Origin: Berghia stephanieae
Taxonomy: Eukaryota > Mollusca > Gastropoda > Nudibranchia > Aeolidiidae
Assembly (NCBI GenBank): GCA_034508935.3
Contig: CM067449.1
Coordinates: forward strand, 31,231,069 to 31,295,068
Direction: 5' to 3'
Length of the DNA stretch: 64,000 nt
The notes under the pieces were generated by a model. The model made no database searches and had not been told where the DNA came from. It worked only from the letters and a program-made list of their open reading frames with translations. Positions 44,353-56,920 of this stretch are shown in pieces; within the stretch, counting starts at the first letter, position 1; each line of letters starts with the position of its first letter. Made by a program: the position numbers and the translations under genes.

Positions 44353-44544
44353 ATAGATAGTATGTCCTTGGCTAAGAAGCTCACAACATTGCCATCCGTA
44401 GGTATAGCGGACCAATACACAAAACTATGTGTAACCCTGAACGTTGATAGTCTGGTTCATACGGTTTAGTAAGAATTACTCATAAACGCGGATGGCAAAA
44501 AGTAATAACAAAGGCCTGAGTGACGTCTACTTCATACTAGCTAT
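44353..44544 (+). mobile_element. MITE-A
   Basis: ATAGATAGTATGTCCTTGGC to CTTCATACTAGCTAT. CRE reads TGACGTCT. ATATCAT lies on both sides. Confidence 0.88.
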
Positions 44545-44549
44545 ATCAT

Positions 44550-45029
44550 GGTGGACCAGATTCCAAAAATAGAAATTAGAACGAAAATGGAGTTGTTGTT
44601 TTTTTCAAATAGAGAATTAGGTAGTTTGAGAAACTATAAAAATTAGTCTTCTTAAGAATTCCAATGAAACTTCATAATTTTATTTAGACCTAAAGTGAAA
44701 TAAGCCCATCCTCCATTATTACGTTTTACTTACGATGGGTCAAAATATTCACGTTAATTCATAGAATTAAACGAATGAGAATACGTACGGAGCCTAAAAA
44801 GTGTACACCAATGAAAGCATTCAGCGCCATTTTATCTTGGGATGGGAATGCAAACATTACCATTCATTCGGTCTTTAGGTCAACATACGACACGGCAAAA
44901 ACAACAACAATATCAAAATCCACAATAAAATGGTTCAAAACTGTTGCGTATATTGATGCCACAATAAGTTGTCAAAAATGAAGTTAGAGAATGTGTGTAA
45001 TTATGTATATTATAATAACCTATAATGTG
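44550..45029. other. no recognisable feature
   Basis: The frame at 44,775-44,981 has no recognised domain. Confidence 0.4.
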
Positions 45030-46345
45030 TTTTACAATCATCACTGTCACTACTACTACAACCACCATCACCACTTCATCACTACCACAACTACTACAAC
45101 CACCACCACTACATCATTATCACTACCACTACATCATCATCACTACTACAACCACCGCCACTCCATCATCATCATACCAGTACTAATACTACATCACTAC
45201 CACCACCACATCATCATCACGACCACTACAACTGCAACAACTACCACCACATCATAATCACTACCTCTGCTACTAAAACCACCAACACAATATCATCACT
45301 ACCACTACTACTACAACCACCAGCACCACATCAGTATCACTACCACTAATACTATACCCCACCAGCACATCATCATCACTACCACTACTACTACAACCAT
45401 AAACAACCACATCGTCATCACTACCACTACTACTTCAACCACCACCACCATATCATCATCATCATCATTACCACTACTACTACAAAAACCACCACCACAT
45501 CATCATCACAACCACTACTACTACAACCACCCCCACCACCATATCATTATCATTGCCACTAGTACTACAACCACTACAACCATACCATCATCATTACTAC
45601 TACTACTAATACAACCACCACCGCATCATCATCTCTACCACTACTACTACAACCACCACCAGCACATCATCATCACTACCACTACTACTCCTACAACCAC
45701 CACAACCACATTGTTATCATTACCCCTACTGCTACAACCACCACCACCACATCATCATCACTACTACTACTACTACAACCACCACCACCACCATATAATT
45801 ATCACTACCACTACTACTGCAACCACCACCACCATATCATCACCATTACAACTACTACTATAACCACCACCACATCATCATCACTACCACTACTACTACA
45901 ACCACCACCATATCATCATCACTATTTTATTCAATAATTTATGTTAACATATATTTTTCGTCTCTGTATGAATATGCACGTTTTGGTGAATGTGCGTGTC
46001 TTTGTGAGGGTGTGGGTGTGTGCGCGCTTGAATAATTGGGTGTGTGTACAAAAATGTTTTAATTATGTTTTACAATTTTGTGCGCCTAGAGTTGTTTTGT
46101 CAACGGGATTGGGCGCTATACAAATAAACTGTATTATTATTATCACTATCACTACTACTACAACTACAACCACCACCACATCATCATCACTACCACTACT
46201 ACTACAATTACAATCATCACCACCACCACATTATCATCACTACCACTACTACTACAACTACAACCACCACCATCACATCATCATCAATACCACTACTACG
46301 GTACTACAATCACCAATACCACTTTATCCTCACTACCACCAGTAC
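45030..46345 (+). repeat. higher-order trinucleotide satellite (CAT/CTA/CCA)
   Basis: Runs of CATCAT, CACTAC, CTACTACTA and CAACCACCACCA recur in the same order with a period of about 40-50 bp over nearly 900 bp. They resume after an interruption at 45,925-46,138. Confidence 0.9.
45926..46138 (+). mobile_element. LINE/SINE 3' end inserted in the satellite
   Basis: Ends TGTGCGCCTAGAGTTGTTTT, GGGATTGGGCGCTATACAAA and a TATTATTAT tail. This is a CR1/L2-type terminus. Nothing coding is left upstream. Confidence 0.6.
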
Positions 46346-46427
46346 TAATATGACTACCATTAGGGTTTGGAGCTTTACTTAATTTGAAATAAGGAAACTT
46401 CGGAATTGTATTTGGCATTGTGTTTAT

Positions 46428-46619
46428 ATAGATAGTTCGAAGATGACGTCACTCAGGTCTTTGTTAGTGTTTATTGCCATCCGCGTTTATGAGTAATGCT
46501 CACTGAACTGTATTAATCTGACTATAAACGTTCATGGATACACACAGTTTTGTGTGTTGGTCCGTTATACTTCCGGATGGCAATGTTATGAGCTTCTTAG
46601 CCAAGCGCATACTATCTAT
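46428..46619 (-). mobile_element. MITE-A
   Basis: ATAGATAGTTCGAAGATGAC to GCGCATACTATCTAT. Confidence 0.92.
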
Positions 46620-47344
46620 ATCATAATATAATTAATCAGTTATCTATTTAGAACTAGATACTATACAATATGTATGCCAAATATCATCCCTATTCCCTTT
46701 TCTTGTTTGCGGGAATTCCTCTTTCGGATTGAAATTCCTACAAGTGGTGTCTGAAATTTCTGTGAGCCAAATTTAAAGTTGGTGTCTCTGTGCTATGATG
46801 ATGCAGTGAGTGTGAGAGAGTCATCACTACACACATAAACAACAGAAACAATTTAAAAACATGACTATGACACGCAACCACTCACACACAAGGTTATACT
46901 ATTTATCCTTTTCTCTATATTCTAGAACAGGACAAGACAAACAATAGCTTGGCTTTCTCTCCACTTCGCATTGACGTTTGTCGTCTGACGAGTTCAATTC
47001 TCGGTCGACTTGTCAATATTCCTTTTTGCCTAGGACGTAATCATTAATAGAATGTTGTGTGGTTTTGACCGTGAAAAAAACCTTAAGAAGTTACATTTAT
47101 ATTATTTTAGAGACATCATTTTGAATAATTTTGAGTTAAACGAGCGAGCAGGACGTTATTTTCTTAGATTTCATTAACGGCCGATCAGCGCTTGTTTACT
47201 ATAGTAACCCAATTCCCAGCCCAGGTCAAAATGGCGGATGATTTTCTCATCGAGGCCGCTGGTTGGCTAGCCAATAAGAGCACCGTACGGTTTCCATTGG
47301 GTAAATTCCTTGCGTTAAGTTAATCTCTTCTGCCCCCACTATTC
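46620..47344. other. mostly unique DNA, possible host flank
   Basis: No transposon match. The right half becomes GC-richer and holds the short frame described next. A C run (47,345-47,360) bounds it. Confidence 0.4.
47231..47323 (+). CDS. candidate short frame or first exon, unknown
   Basis: ATG in the context GTCAAAATGGCGG opens a 30-codon frame, MADDFLIEAAGWLANKS followed by TVRFPLGKFLALS. A possible splice donor (TTGGGTAAAT) lies at about 47,300. The surrounding 150 bp are GC-richer than the window and match no repeat here. AAAATGGCGG also resembles a YY1 site, so the ATG may be part of a regulatory motif and not a coding start. I do not recognise the peptide. Low confidence. Confidence 0.2.
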   Translation: MADDFLIEAAGWLANKSTVRFPLGKFLALS

Positions 47345-47539
47345 CCCCCCCCCCCCCCAATCCCCTCAACTTCCCACCAGGTCTAACTAATCCAAACATT
47401 ACACAAAACCTTAATTATTGTAAAACTGTTGGTGACATGAAAAGCGGGTGTGCTAGGAATACAACAACGTCGCTGGAATTTCAATTAGTTGTTTATTTCT
47501 CATGCCTGTTAAGCAGTTTAACTGCCGTGCTGTGGAAAG

Positions 47540-48026
47540 ACACGTATTTAAAAACTCGTCCTTCAAATGGCGATTGATTTAAACGACTCTCATCTTGGCA
47601 AAAACTCTCAAATCCGGGGCTTCGCAAATAGGATTCAATAGTCTGATGTCACGTCCGCCCAGCAACGAGCAGCTTGGTTCTACACAAACTAAATTTGTAC
47701 TATTTATTATTCATGCCGGCTAGAACTTTTTCACATGTCATGTGATAAGAATGTATAAAAGTAAAAAAAAACATGATCAGATTTATAATGTTTTTCTCCT
47801 CTGGATACACTTTTGTGCTCGTCGGAGAAGTATTTCATAAGAACGTCCGCCATTGTACCGATAGTCTAGAACCAGTTACTAAGTTACTATGCGTCATTAT
47901 GAGGAATTGACATCACGACTGTTGAATCCCATTACCGGGTTTGAGAGTTTTTTGCCAAGATGAGGGTCATTTAAATCAATCGATTTTTGAAGGAAGAGTT
48001 TTATGGCCACTTTTTAAATACGGGAT
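47540..48026. mobile_element. foldback M, split by MITE-B
   Basis: Left arm ACTCGTCCTTCAAATGGCGA ... CTTGGCAAAAACTCTCAAAT. Right arm GGGTTTGAGAGTTTTTTGCC ... TCAATCGATTTTTGAAGGAA. The arms pair over about 85 bp. The intact copy is at 51.0 kb. Confidence 0.8.
47630..47934 (+). mobile_element. MITE-B inserted in foldback M
   Basis: ATAGGATTCAATAGTCTGAT to ACGACTGTTGAATCCCAT. Occupies the loop between the arms. Confidence 0.9.
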
Positions 48027-48233
48027 TTCCCAGAGTACGCTGTTACTGTCAAACTGTTGGTTATTTCCGTATATTGTAAACACGCTGCTTTTTTTTTATG
48101 AAGTTGTAAATATACCCGTAGGCCAAGCTGAACAACATGACCTACTGAGTGAATGCATTTACTACCAAATTGCACAAATAATCATGACAAAAACTTGTTA
48201 TTCACATTGGACTGAAATCGACGTGGCTTATCG
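48027..48233. other. MITE-G-like scrap and unique DNA
   Basis: 48,040-48,140 shares AAACACGCTGCTTT and GAAGTTGTAAATATAC-type blocks with MITE-G. Confidence 0.4.
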
Positions 48234-48432
48234 TGGGCTTGACGTCAAACGAGTCTTTGTTATTGTTTTTTGCCATCCATGTTTATGAGTAATTCTCACT
48301 AAACTGTATTTAACTGACTATAAACGTTTCAGGTTATACATAGTTTTGTGTGTTGGTCCGGTATACTTCCGGATGGCAATGTTGTGAGCTTCTTAGCCAT
48401 GTGAGTTTCTAAGCCAAGCGCACGCTATCTAT
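48234..48432 (-). mobile_element. MITE-A
   Basis: CTTGACGTCAAACGAGTCTT to GCGCACGCTATCTAT. Terminal ATAGATAG lost at the CRE end, and a short duplication near GAGCTTCTTAGCC. Confidence 0.82.
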
Positions 48433-48436
48433 AAAT

Positions 48437-48496
48437 GAAGTGGATGGCAAAAAACAATAACAAAGACCTGTGTGACGTCATATTCGTTCTATCTAT
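48437..48496 (+). mobile_element. MITE-A, CRE end only
   Basis: GTGGATGGCAAAAAACAATA to ATTCGTTCTATCTAT. Joined head-to-tail with the next copy. Confidence 0.8.
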
Positions 48497-48687
48497 AGAT
48501 AGTATGCGCTTGGCTAAGAAGCTCATAACTTTGCCATCCGGAAATAGAACGGACCAACACACATAACTGTGTGTATTCATGAACGCTTATAGTCAGGTTA
48601 ATACTGTTCAGTTAGCATTACTCATAAACCGCGGATGGCAAAATTACATAACAAAGACCTGAGTGACGTCATCTTCGAACTATCTAT
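48495..48687 (+). mobile_element. MITE-A
   Basis: ATAGATAGTATGCGCTTGGC to CTTCGAACTATCTAT. Confidence 0.92.
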
Positions 48688-48732
48688 ACTCATAAATGTG
48701 TTCATTTTGTTGAACTGATACTTCCCTAAAAT

Positions 48733-48970
48733 GCTTCAACAGTCATGACGTCACTTCCCTCGTAATGACGCATGGCAACTTAGTAAGTTGCTCTAAACTA
48801 TCGGAACAATGGCGGACGCCCTTATGAAATATTTCTCCGACGAGCATAAAAGTGTATCCAGATGAGAACAACATTATAAATATGATCCTGTTTTGACTTT
48901 TGTACATTCTGATCACATGACAAATGAAAAGTTCTAGCCAGAATGAAGAATAAAAAGTACTGATTTTCTT
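48733..48970 (-). mobile_element. MITE-B, truncated
   Basis: GCTTCAACAGTCATGACGTC to AAAAAGTACTGATTTTCTT. The right end is replaced by unrelated sequence. Confidence 0.85.
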
Positions 48971-49100
48971 CCGATTAAATTTTTAAAATAGAACAAAATA
49001 CAAAACACTGAACATTTCGGGCATAAAACCCATCTTCAGCCAAGAAAAAAATGCAATTAAAACATAAATACAATACTGAAAAATCAGATTAAAAAATAAT
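48971..49100 (-). mobile_element. Penelope-like or LINE UTR scrap
   Basis: On the minus strand GGCTGAAGATGGGTTTTATG CCCGAAATGTTCAGTGTTTT. I recall this CTGAAGA...CCCGAAA pattern from the ends of Penelope-like elements. No coding part. Confidence 0.4.
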
Positions 49101-49340
49101 TTAAATTCCCTTTATTCATCCCATAGGGAAGATTTTTCGCTTGGGTCTATTCCAAATGAAGACTGGAATAACTTAGGCGTCTGCCGCAGTGCAGCGCCGC
49201 AAACTGTGCTAGTGCGAGGTCACTTGCTCGAGGCAGCGGTGGGTGATCGAACTCGGTACCTTCCGGGTACGAATCAAAGACCGTTCCGCTGAGCCACGCT
49301 GCCCCCCACCCCCCCCCCACCCCCACCCCCTCCCCCTCCC
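49101..49340 (-). mobile_element. SINE-2 and adjoining C-rich tract
   Basis: AAATTCCCTTTATTCATCCC to CCGCTGAGCCACGCTGCC, then about 35 bp of C-rich repeat. Confidence 0.87.
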
Positions 49341-49516
49341 TAAGATAGACGGCAGATTAAAAATTTAGCCCGTCCTTTCTAAAATAAGATCTCAGAATGT
49401 TAACAAAAAGATGCGTTCCCTTTAATCCTTAGTAACCAAGAGAAAGCATCTTTGTGTTCATACATTCCAAGATATTAAAACAAAGAGGAAGTGCTACGTT
49501 GTGGATGATGATGATC

Positions 49517-50262
<746 letters not shown>

Positions 50263-50490
50263 ATAGATAGTATGTGCTTGGCTAAGAAGCTCATAGCATT
50301 GCCATCCAGAAGTATAACGGACCAACACACAGAACTCTGTGTAATCATGAACGTTTACAGTCTGGTTAATACAGTTTAGTGAGAATTACACATAAACGCG
50401 GATGGCAAAAAGCAATAACATAGAACCGAGTGATGTCAGCTTCGAACTATCTGTAGATAGTTCGAAGTTGACGTCTCTCAGGTCTCTGGT
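50263..50490 (+). mobile_element. MITE-A plus CRE-end fragment of a second copy
   Basis: ATAGATAGTATGTGCTTGGC to GCTTCGAACTATCTGT, followed directly by an inverted 36-bp CRE end (AGATAGTTCGAAGTTGACGT). The CRE ends face each other, the opposite of the usual dimer. Confidence 0.85.
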
Positions 50491-50927
50491 CGATGGTTCC
50501 ATCCCATCAAACTCGGGTGAAAATGAGTACCTTGCCCGATAAGTGTTGTATCTGCCTTACATAATGTTGAAAATAATTTTGAAATTATGTAGAACATATT
50601 CCACTATTAAGATGCTCACAATAAACAGCTTTAATAGGGAACAATTAGGCTGTCGTCAAAACATTGGTTCCAAACTCATTGGAAGTGTTAAATCAGTCTT
50701 CCAGACTACTGGATACATACCTAATGTAATTGATCTTCTGGTTCCATATAGTCTTGTTGTATAACACTCACTTGGAACCTGTAAGTCGAAGGTTCTATTC
50801 AGGAGAGAAGACTTAATGCCGTCCATGAGATATGCTATTTAAGCGTATATTATCCTCACCCTACTCGAGTAAAAACTAATACTTTGCCGATAACAGTGTT
50901 GAATTTGCTGCCTTACTGCCGTACTCT

Positions 50928-50986
<59 letters not shown>
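50491..50986. other. SINE debris and poly-A tract
   Basis: GGTTCCATCCCATCAAACTC and TTACTGCCGTACTCTGGT belong to degraded tRNA-derived elements. About 55 A residues end it at 50,931-50,986. 50,640-50,740 (TTGGTTCCAAACTCATTGGA AG) recurs near 56,570. Confidence 0.5.
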
Positions 50987-50987
<1 letters not shown>

Positions 50988-50998
50988 ATATTTAAAAA

Positions 50999-51190
50999 TT
51001 TGGCCAGCAAACTTGTCCTTCGAATATTGATCGATTTAAATGACCCTCCTCTTGGCAAAAACTCTCAAACCTCAAGCCTACGCCAACGCGATTCGTAAAG
51101 TCCCGGGTTTGAGCGGGGTTTTTTTACGGTCAAGTTGTGGCTCATTTAAATCGATCGCTAATTGAAGTATTTTTGAGTTTTCTGGCCAAA
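50999..51190. mobile_element. foldback M, intact copy
   Basis: Arms 50,999-51,072 and 51,104-51,190 pair across ATCGATTTAAATGACCCTCC / GGCTCATTTAAATCGATCG. Loop about 30 bp. No coding content. Confidence 0.82.
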
Positions 51191-51473
51191 TGTTTAAATA
51201 TATATCTTTCCAGAGTTAAACATTTAATTTGCTAAAGGCTTTTGACCGAAGCGAGCAATCCTTACTGTTATCTGTTTTGATTTGTTATGTTATTGAGCAA
51301 TATCCACTCAGGGGGTTTAAAGGTTTAGTTGAGTGTCTTCGTTGTCTTGACATATTAAACTCGCCATCGGAGAGGTAGCATCCTAGTGTGAGTTACATCA
51401 TTTTGGGCGGCTAAAAGTTGACTCATCGGATAAGGCTCTTTACTCACTCTACGGTAACAGTGCTGTCTCCACC
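51191..51473. other. SINE-1-like debris
   Basis: 51,420-51,473 (ATAAGGCTCTTTACTCACTC, then AACAGTGCTGTCTC) resembles a SINE-1 body. Confidence 0.4.
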
Positions 51474-52454
<981 letters not shown>

Positions 52455-52531
<77 letters not shown>

Positions 52532-52532
52532 A

Positions 52533-52568
<36 letters not shown>

Positions 52569-52649
52569 TACTTTATTTCTTTCTTTTACTTACTCTCTCT
52601 TTCTCTCCTCTATCTCCTCTACCTCTTCTCTCTCTCTTTTTTCTCTCTT

Positions 52650-52698
<49 letters not shown>

Positions 52699-52900
52699 TT
52701 CCTCTATCCTCTCTCTCTCTCTCCTCTCCCCCTATCTCTCTCTTTCTCTCTATCTCTCTCTCATCTCTCTCTCTGTTTTTCTCTCTCTCTTTCTTTATTC
52801 CTCTCTCTCTCTCCGTCTCTCTCTCTCCTCTCTCTTTATTTATCTGTGTGGGTCTGTGTGTGTGTGAGTGTGTGTGTTTATGTGTGCGTGTGTGTATCTG
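52455..52900. repeat. (CT)n grading into (TG)n
   Basis: About 385 bp of CT-rich repeat with T and C interruptions, then about 50 bp of TG. Confidence 0.96.
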
Positions 52901-52991
52901 TCTCTCATTACTTATAGCCCTATCCAACAATAAATCGCCCTTCTTGTCTTGTCTTGATTTTAATTTTCCGTAATGTTACGGGTTGATTTGT

Positions 52992-53183
52992 ATAGATAGT
53001 TCGAAGATGACGTCACTCATGTCTTTGTTTTTGTTTTTTGCCATCCGCGTTTATGAGTAATGCTCACTGAACTGTATTAACCTGACTATAAACGTTCATG
53101 GATACACACAGTTCTGTGTGTTGGTCCGTTATACTTCCGGATGGCAATGTTATGAGCTTCTTAGCCAAGCGCATACTATCTAT
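52992..53183 (-). mobile_element. MITE-A
   Basis: ATAGATAGTTCGAAGATGAC to GCGCATACTATCTAT. Close to the copies at 46.4 and 58.4 kb. Confidence 0.92.
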
Positions 53184-53347
53184 AGGGATTCAAGACAACC
53201 GCTTTGTCCAAAAACAGCTGACAAATGTGTTCCGTAACATGAAATAGAACGAAAGATCCACAGATAGAAGTCTCTGGGCTCACATCATTATATTATGATG
53301 AGCCAAGATGGAGAGAAAAATAGAACTAATAAGATTTTCCATTGGAA

Positions 53348-53668
53348 GTGGTGGAATAATATATTACACTCTTGCTATTTCGAATTCCGACGTGCCCCCC
53401 CCCCCCCCCCCCCCCCGCCTCCCCCCTCCCAAACCGCTGCACGAACTTGCGAGACTGTAAGAAATCATTTATTCTACCCCTCAAACAATTCTTATTTCGT
53501 CATCTTTGAATAAAAGACATCTTCAAAAACATTTAAATGATAGGCCTACTTCTTTTTAAGAATCTGATTTGTAGTTAGATTTAACTATCTATAATCTGAC
53601 GTCACAAATTATTGTTGTAAACATGATATTATTACGCGTTACTATTTATGGAGAGCGGTTGAATAATA
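53348..53668 (+). repeat. repeat J, copy 2
   Basis: ATATTACACTCTTGCTATTT to GATATTATTACGCGTTACTA. Contains a 22-bp C run and an exact TGACGTCA. Confidence 0.65.
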
Positions 53669-53700
53669 GCATTTTTATGCCCGACGTATAAATTTAAATT

Positions 53701-53933
53701 TTAACTCTCTCCTTACCGATCCTTTTCAGTATCTTCCCAAAATAGCAGGCTTACCCAGCAGAAGAAAAATTGCTTTTTGAAACTCAAACAATCTCTCGAC
53801 AAGATAATTTTATGTTCTTATTCATTAAACGAAGATCATTGTGATATGCAAAATAAATCTGAATAAGATAAAATTGTATATTTTGTAGTAACAAATGTGA
53901 CGATTTTGCTGTAGGTGGTAAGGAGAGAGTTAA
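53701..53933 (-). mobile_element. MITE-D, best ends
   Basis: TTAA-CTCTCTCCTTACC and GGTAAGGAGAGAG-TTAA are perfect inverted repeats with perfect TTAA flanks. Confidence 0.92.
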
Positions 53934-54015
53934 TCTACATTTTTTACTTTAGGTCCTCCCTTGATGAAGATTATTAATCACTAAATATTCGTGGTAATTA
54001 TTCTATTGACCTATA

Positions 54016-54316
54016 GGTAGGTCAATATGTGGTCTTGTGGTATGACACTCGATTTCAAATCGAAAGGTCGTGGATTCAACCTTCGCTCGGCGCATTGTTG
54101 AGTCCTTGGAAAAAAAAACAATTTCTTTACTCACATTCTCTCACCGTACTCAGGTGTAAAATGTTAACCTGGCTGTTGTCTCTGTCTGAAAAATTATCAA
54201 ATCGATTAAGAGGCGTTATGTCTCGTTCTCTGCATGTGACTTGTTGCTGTTGATCAGGGACCCTTTGTAAAGCGCTTTGAGCCTATATATATTGCCCTAT
54301 ATAAAAGCTCAATTTT
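54016..54316 (+). mobile_element. SINE-1, divergent
   Basis: AATATGTGGTCTTGTGGTAT to ATTGCCCTATATAAAAGCTC. Confidence 0.83.
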
Positions 54317-54330
54317 TAAAAGCTCGAGAT

Positions 54331-54528
54331 TAGATAGAACGAAATTGACGTCACTCAGCTCTTTGTTATTTTTTTTTTAGCCGGCCATTTTTATGAGTAG
54401 TTCTCACTAAATTGCTTTAATTAGGCTAAATATATAAACGGTCAAGGTTGCACACAGTTTTGTGCGTCGGTATTTTATATCCGGTTGGCGGAATGTTCTG
54501 AGTAATTTATCTAAGCGCACAGCACAAA
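54331..54528 (-). mobile_element. MITE-A-prime
   Basis: TAGATAGAACGAAATTGACG to GTAATTTATCTAAGCGCACA. Exact CRE. Best-preserved A-prime copy. Confidence 0.8.
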
Positions 54529-54663
54529 ATAACCGATATGAATGTCACTGTCATGCGTCTTGATCGTCAAGATACGAGGTATGTTTCAGAATTAAGTATC
54601 CCCGTCGTGATGTACTCATTAAATAGTATGTATAAACTTGTATTTTGTATCAAATGAAACTTT

Positions 54664-54861
54664 ATAGATAGTATGCGCTTGGCTAAGAAGCTCACAACAT
54701 TGCCATCCGGAAGTATAACGGACCAACACACAATACTATGTGTAACCTTGAACGTTTCCTTTTATAGTCTGGTTAATACAGTTTGGTGAGAATTACTCAC
54801 AAACGCGGATGGTAAAAAACAATAACAAAGACCTGAGTGACGTCATCTTCATGATATCTAT
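54664..54861 (+). mobile_element. MITE-A inserted in the mariner
   Basis: ATAGATAGTATGCGCTTGGC to CTTCATGATATCTAT, between the 3' end of the transposase frame and the left mariner end. Confidence 0.9.
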
Positions 54862-55089
54862 TAAATTACCTATTCAACATAAGAACCGCAAACCGTTGTT
54901 AACACACTTATGCATTCCGAACGGTCAAAGATGGGGACCAGTGGCTGTTTGTCCATAGCCATGATTGCATTCATTCCTCATCGCCACTTGAATCTGGTCC
55001 TTGTCTTGAAATCGATGACTTTGCAGCACCTTCGGGAAGAGATGGAAGTCGCATGGGGCAGGATCAGGTGAATAGGGCGGGTGTTCCAA

Positions 55090-55400
55090 CAATCGGATTC
55101 AATAACCTGATGTCACGTCCGCCCAGCAACGAGCAGCTTGGTTCTAAAAAGAAAGAAAATCTGTACTTTTTAATCTTCATGCCTGCTAGAACTTTTTCAC
55201 ATGTCAGGCGATCAGTATATTTATAAAGTCAAAACATGATCAGATTTATAATGTTTTTCTCATCTGGATGCACTTTTATGCTCGTCGGGGAAGTATTTCA
55301 TAAGGTGTCAGCCATTCATTGTTCCGATAGTTTAGAACCAGATACAAAGTTTCTATGCGTCATAACGAGGGAAGTGGCGTCATGACTTTTGAACCCTATT
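55090..55400 (+). mobile_element. MITE-B inserted in the mariner
   Basis: CAATCGGATTCAATAACCTG to CATGACTTTTGAACCCTATT. It interrupts the transposase frame. Confidence 0.9.
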
Positions 55401-56221
55401 CTCACAAGTAGCTCTCCAGAATCTCGTCCACAACTCTTGACTTGTGATCAGGTGCATTGTCATGATGCAGAATTGATCTTTATTTCCGTATGGTATAGCC
55501 GGTTCATTTTGTATTTAAGAACGAATAAGAAAAAAGGTTCCATTAACAGTTTGATCAGTTGGGACATGCCATTTCAGCACAATGCCACGTGTGTCGAAAA
55601 ATAAAAAAACCCTAATGTGCATCACATTCTTCTCACCTTGTTTCCTGCGAGTTCTGTGGTCAGATCTACCATCTTCAACTTCCCTGATCCAGCGTATAAC
55701 GGTTTAAATTGAAGAACCTTTGTGCTCCGATACTTTACAAAGCTCTCCGTCGACATGTTCATATATGCATGTCTGATTTCCGAACCCACTTATGGGCCTA
55801 GTTTAACATTGGTGCAATGGACAGTATTTTGCATCATTTTTTTCAAAGATTTCCATTGCAGCAATGAGCCTATAAGGAATTGGGTTATCAGACATGCAAA
55901 TCAGTGAAAATCTCTCTCCGTGTATATCGACAGCAGACTTGTCGAGAAGAGTTGAAAATTTGATGACAAACAGAACATCGTAGCGTGAGAAGGTTGGACT
56001 AATGTGTTGTTCTGCCATTTTCCATTATTACGCTTAGACAAGCAGCAAAAGTATAACAAACTTGCCACGTCACAGCTCTGTGTCACGAAAAGCAATATAC
56101 TTGAAATTTGGCATCAACATTTCTTAGATATGCCGTCATATTGTTCCAAAATTTTGTTTGTTATAGGTTGCTCGTTAACGAAGTCATAGAAGAGGGAAAC
56201 TTAATTCTGAAACACACCTCG

Positions 56222-56920
56222 TATATTTTTATGAATATTATATTAACATCTCTGATGTTTAAATTCAAGTTTTGTTCTATATTCTTGACTTTCTGTACTC
56301 TTTTGATGAAGAAGTCCAAACACCAAAAAGTCGTGGTATTATATTACTGTCCTATTCGGTCTTCTTAAATCCTATTACTGTCTAGGGATCGAATGAAATT
56401 TGCATAATTTTCCCAGTGATGACATTAACATTGACGTATGTATGAGGGCTATGGGATAAGTTAAGACACATTGTAAATTGCCCTGTCTAGTAACTAAGTC
56501 AAGAAGCACTAAGTGTAGTCCCTGACTAAATTATGACTAGCAAATAGAGGACAAAAGTATGATGTCATAAAACTGGTTCCAATCTCACTGGAAGTGTGAA
56601 ACAACTCTTCCTGAGTACAGGGTACATTCCTTGTGTAATTAATCATTTGGTTCAAGAGTGATTGCACTTTGTATTTTAGTCTACATTATTGCTGGTCTTT
56701 AATAAAGATTATCTATCCTCCCTCTTTTACTTCCCGTAATCTTAAGAATCGGCCAATACATTCTGTTACTAAAATAGTTATGTCACATTATGATTCAACA
56801 CTTCAAATGTATTTAGAACCAGAAGAGAAAGTGTGACGTCATGACTTCTCCGTCCTATTTTTCAAACTGTCGGGGCAAACCAAATGCCAAAAGGCGAATT
56901 TGAGTTTCAATGTACAAAAG
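56222..56920. other. minor repeats, no gene
   Basis: 56,570-56,660 (CTGGTTCCAATCTCACTGGA AGTG) resembles 23.2 and 50.6 kb. 56,790-56,850 carries an isolated GTGTGACGTCATGACTTC. Confidence 0.4.

Larger units (their letters stand above)
54575..56221 (-). mobile_element. mariner-type transposon, dead, with two MITEs inside
   Basis: Both ends are visible: CGAGGTATGTTTCAGAATTA (left) and the inverted CGAGGTGTGTTTCAGAATTA (right), about 29 bp with two mismatches, each flanked by TA. Without the two MITEs it is about 1.14 kb, near mariner size. Minus-strand transposase motifs are RWIREVEDGRSDHRT (end of the N-terminal half), FFDTRGIV (first catalytic D), ILHHDNAPDHKSRVVDEILE (second D) and LEHPPYSPDPAPCDFHLFPK (third D, mariner style). 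Stops and frame changes break the frame throughout. MITE-B separates the second and third catalytic D. The N-terminal half is barely readable. Confidence 0.88.

Noticed and set aside
47941-48288. 115-codon plus-strand frame
   Set aside because: It runs through a foldback arm, a MITE-G scrap and the start of a MITE-A, so it is not a gene.
49004-49042. Second hammerhead (minus strand CTGAAGA ... CCCGAAA)
   Set aside because: Helix II and GAAA are plausible but no complementary helix I flanks it, so I kept it only as a retroelement UTR scrap.
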